64,000 bases of DNA from Halopolyspora algeriensis. Lineage in GTDB: Bacteria; Actinomycetota; Actinomycetes; Mycobacteriales; Pseudonocardiaceae. Shown here in pieces: positions 63,769 to 64,000 of this stretch (position 1 is its first letter; each line of letters begins with the position of its first letter). The notes beneath the pieces are model-generated. The model was given only the letters and a program-made list of their open reading frames with translations, was not told where the DNA came from and did no database searches. The DNA lies in the NCBI RefSeq assembly GCF_003337235.1, contig NZ_QPJC01000001.1:124001-188000 (forward strand), written 5' to 3'. Both the position numbers and the translations under genes were made by a program.

Positions 63769-64000
63769 ATGACCCCCACCCTGAGCCCGCTAGCCACCCT
63801 CGCCATCGCTGCCCTGGTCATCACGCTCGGTTACTTTGCCACGTGCGTGATCTGGCCCTTCAAACCCTGCAAAACCTGCCACGGCACCGGCAAACGCCAC
63901 GCCCGCATCGTGACCGCCTTCCGCCTGTGCACCCGCTGCCAGGGCACCGGACGCCGCATCCGCATCGGACGCCACCTCTACAACCGCACCACCAGCCACC
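63769..64000 (+). CDS. Membrane-anchored DnaJ-type zinc-finger protein (truncated by window edge)
   Basis: ATG 63769 with GGAGG upstream; at least 77 codons, running off the right edge. An N-terminal span (LATLAIAALVITLGYFATCVIW) is followed by two CxxCxGxG repeats, CKTCHGTG and CTRCQGTG, as in the DnaJ central zinc finger, plus basic residues. It follows tra in the element; role unknown. Confidence 0.7.
   Translation, partial: MTPTLSPLATLAIAALVITLGYFATCVIWPFKPCKTCHGTGKRHARIVTAFRLCTRCQGTGRRIRIGRHLYNRTTSH

Overview
The window is high-GC actinobacterial chromosome. Gene order (rpoBC; rplJL; rplKA-nusG-secE-tRNA-Trp; hadAB-rpmG next to tRNA genes), an mce locus, a conservon (cvnABCD), F420-class and DprE1-like enzymes, GTG/TTG starts and frequent leaderless promoters together fit Actinomycetota, most probably Pseudonocardiales (Saccharopolyspora/Actinopolyspora/Amycolatopsis-like). 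The genus is inference. All assignments rest on recognised motifs and synteny; no database search was run.

Layout. 1-5.1 kb: rpoC (truncated by the window edge) and rpoB on the minus strand, with a clear rpoB promoter and a strong intercistronic hairpin. 5.5-8.8 kb: a TPR/CHAT protein whose catalytic His appears to be lost. 8.8-20.5 kb: one tightly overlapping minus-strand mce operon, transcribed mceG ATPase, yrbE permeases A and B, mceA-F, then two Mce-associated membrane proteins; together an envelope lipid/steroid importer. 21-30 kb: a Mut7-C/PIN protein, then ribosomal and transcription genes (rplJL, rplKA, nusG, secE, rpmG), three tRNAs (Trp, Met, Thr), an aspartate-type aminotransferase and the FAS-II dehydratase hadAB. 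30.6-42.5 kb: a membrane GAF/GGDEF/EAL protein, a PPOX/F420 protein, the cvnABCD conservon, and a DUF485-ActP acetate symporter pair. 42.6-53 kb: accessory genes: a YeeE/YedE sulfur importer behind possible Cys-rich leader peptides, a frameshifted PepSY protein, DoxX, MarR with an SCO6745-type protein, an NCS1 permease, a VapBC module, and a TetR/enoyl-CoA hydratase/GNAT cluster.

From about 53 kb to the right edge the window looks like one end of an actinomycete integrative and conjugative element (AICE). A 3' half of a tRNA-Tyr-like gene (52954-53002) is a plausible attachment site. It is followed by LysE, a MerR-peroxiredoxin fusion and a DprE1 paralogue (possible cargo), then a cupin and an XRE-Nudix protein (Pif-like?), a GntR (KorSA-like) repressor, a run of tiny translationally coupled ORFs, a SpdB-like membrane protein, a TraSA/FtsK-type DNA translocase, and a CTAG-rich repeat cluster that may be the transfer locus. 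Integrase, excisionase and replication genes are not in the window and would be expected further right.

A recurrent theme is autoregulation by leaderless promoters. The marR, vapB, tetR, merR and gntR genes all begin with GTG about 6-7 nt after a -10 element, and each has a palindrome in or over the promoter.
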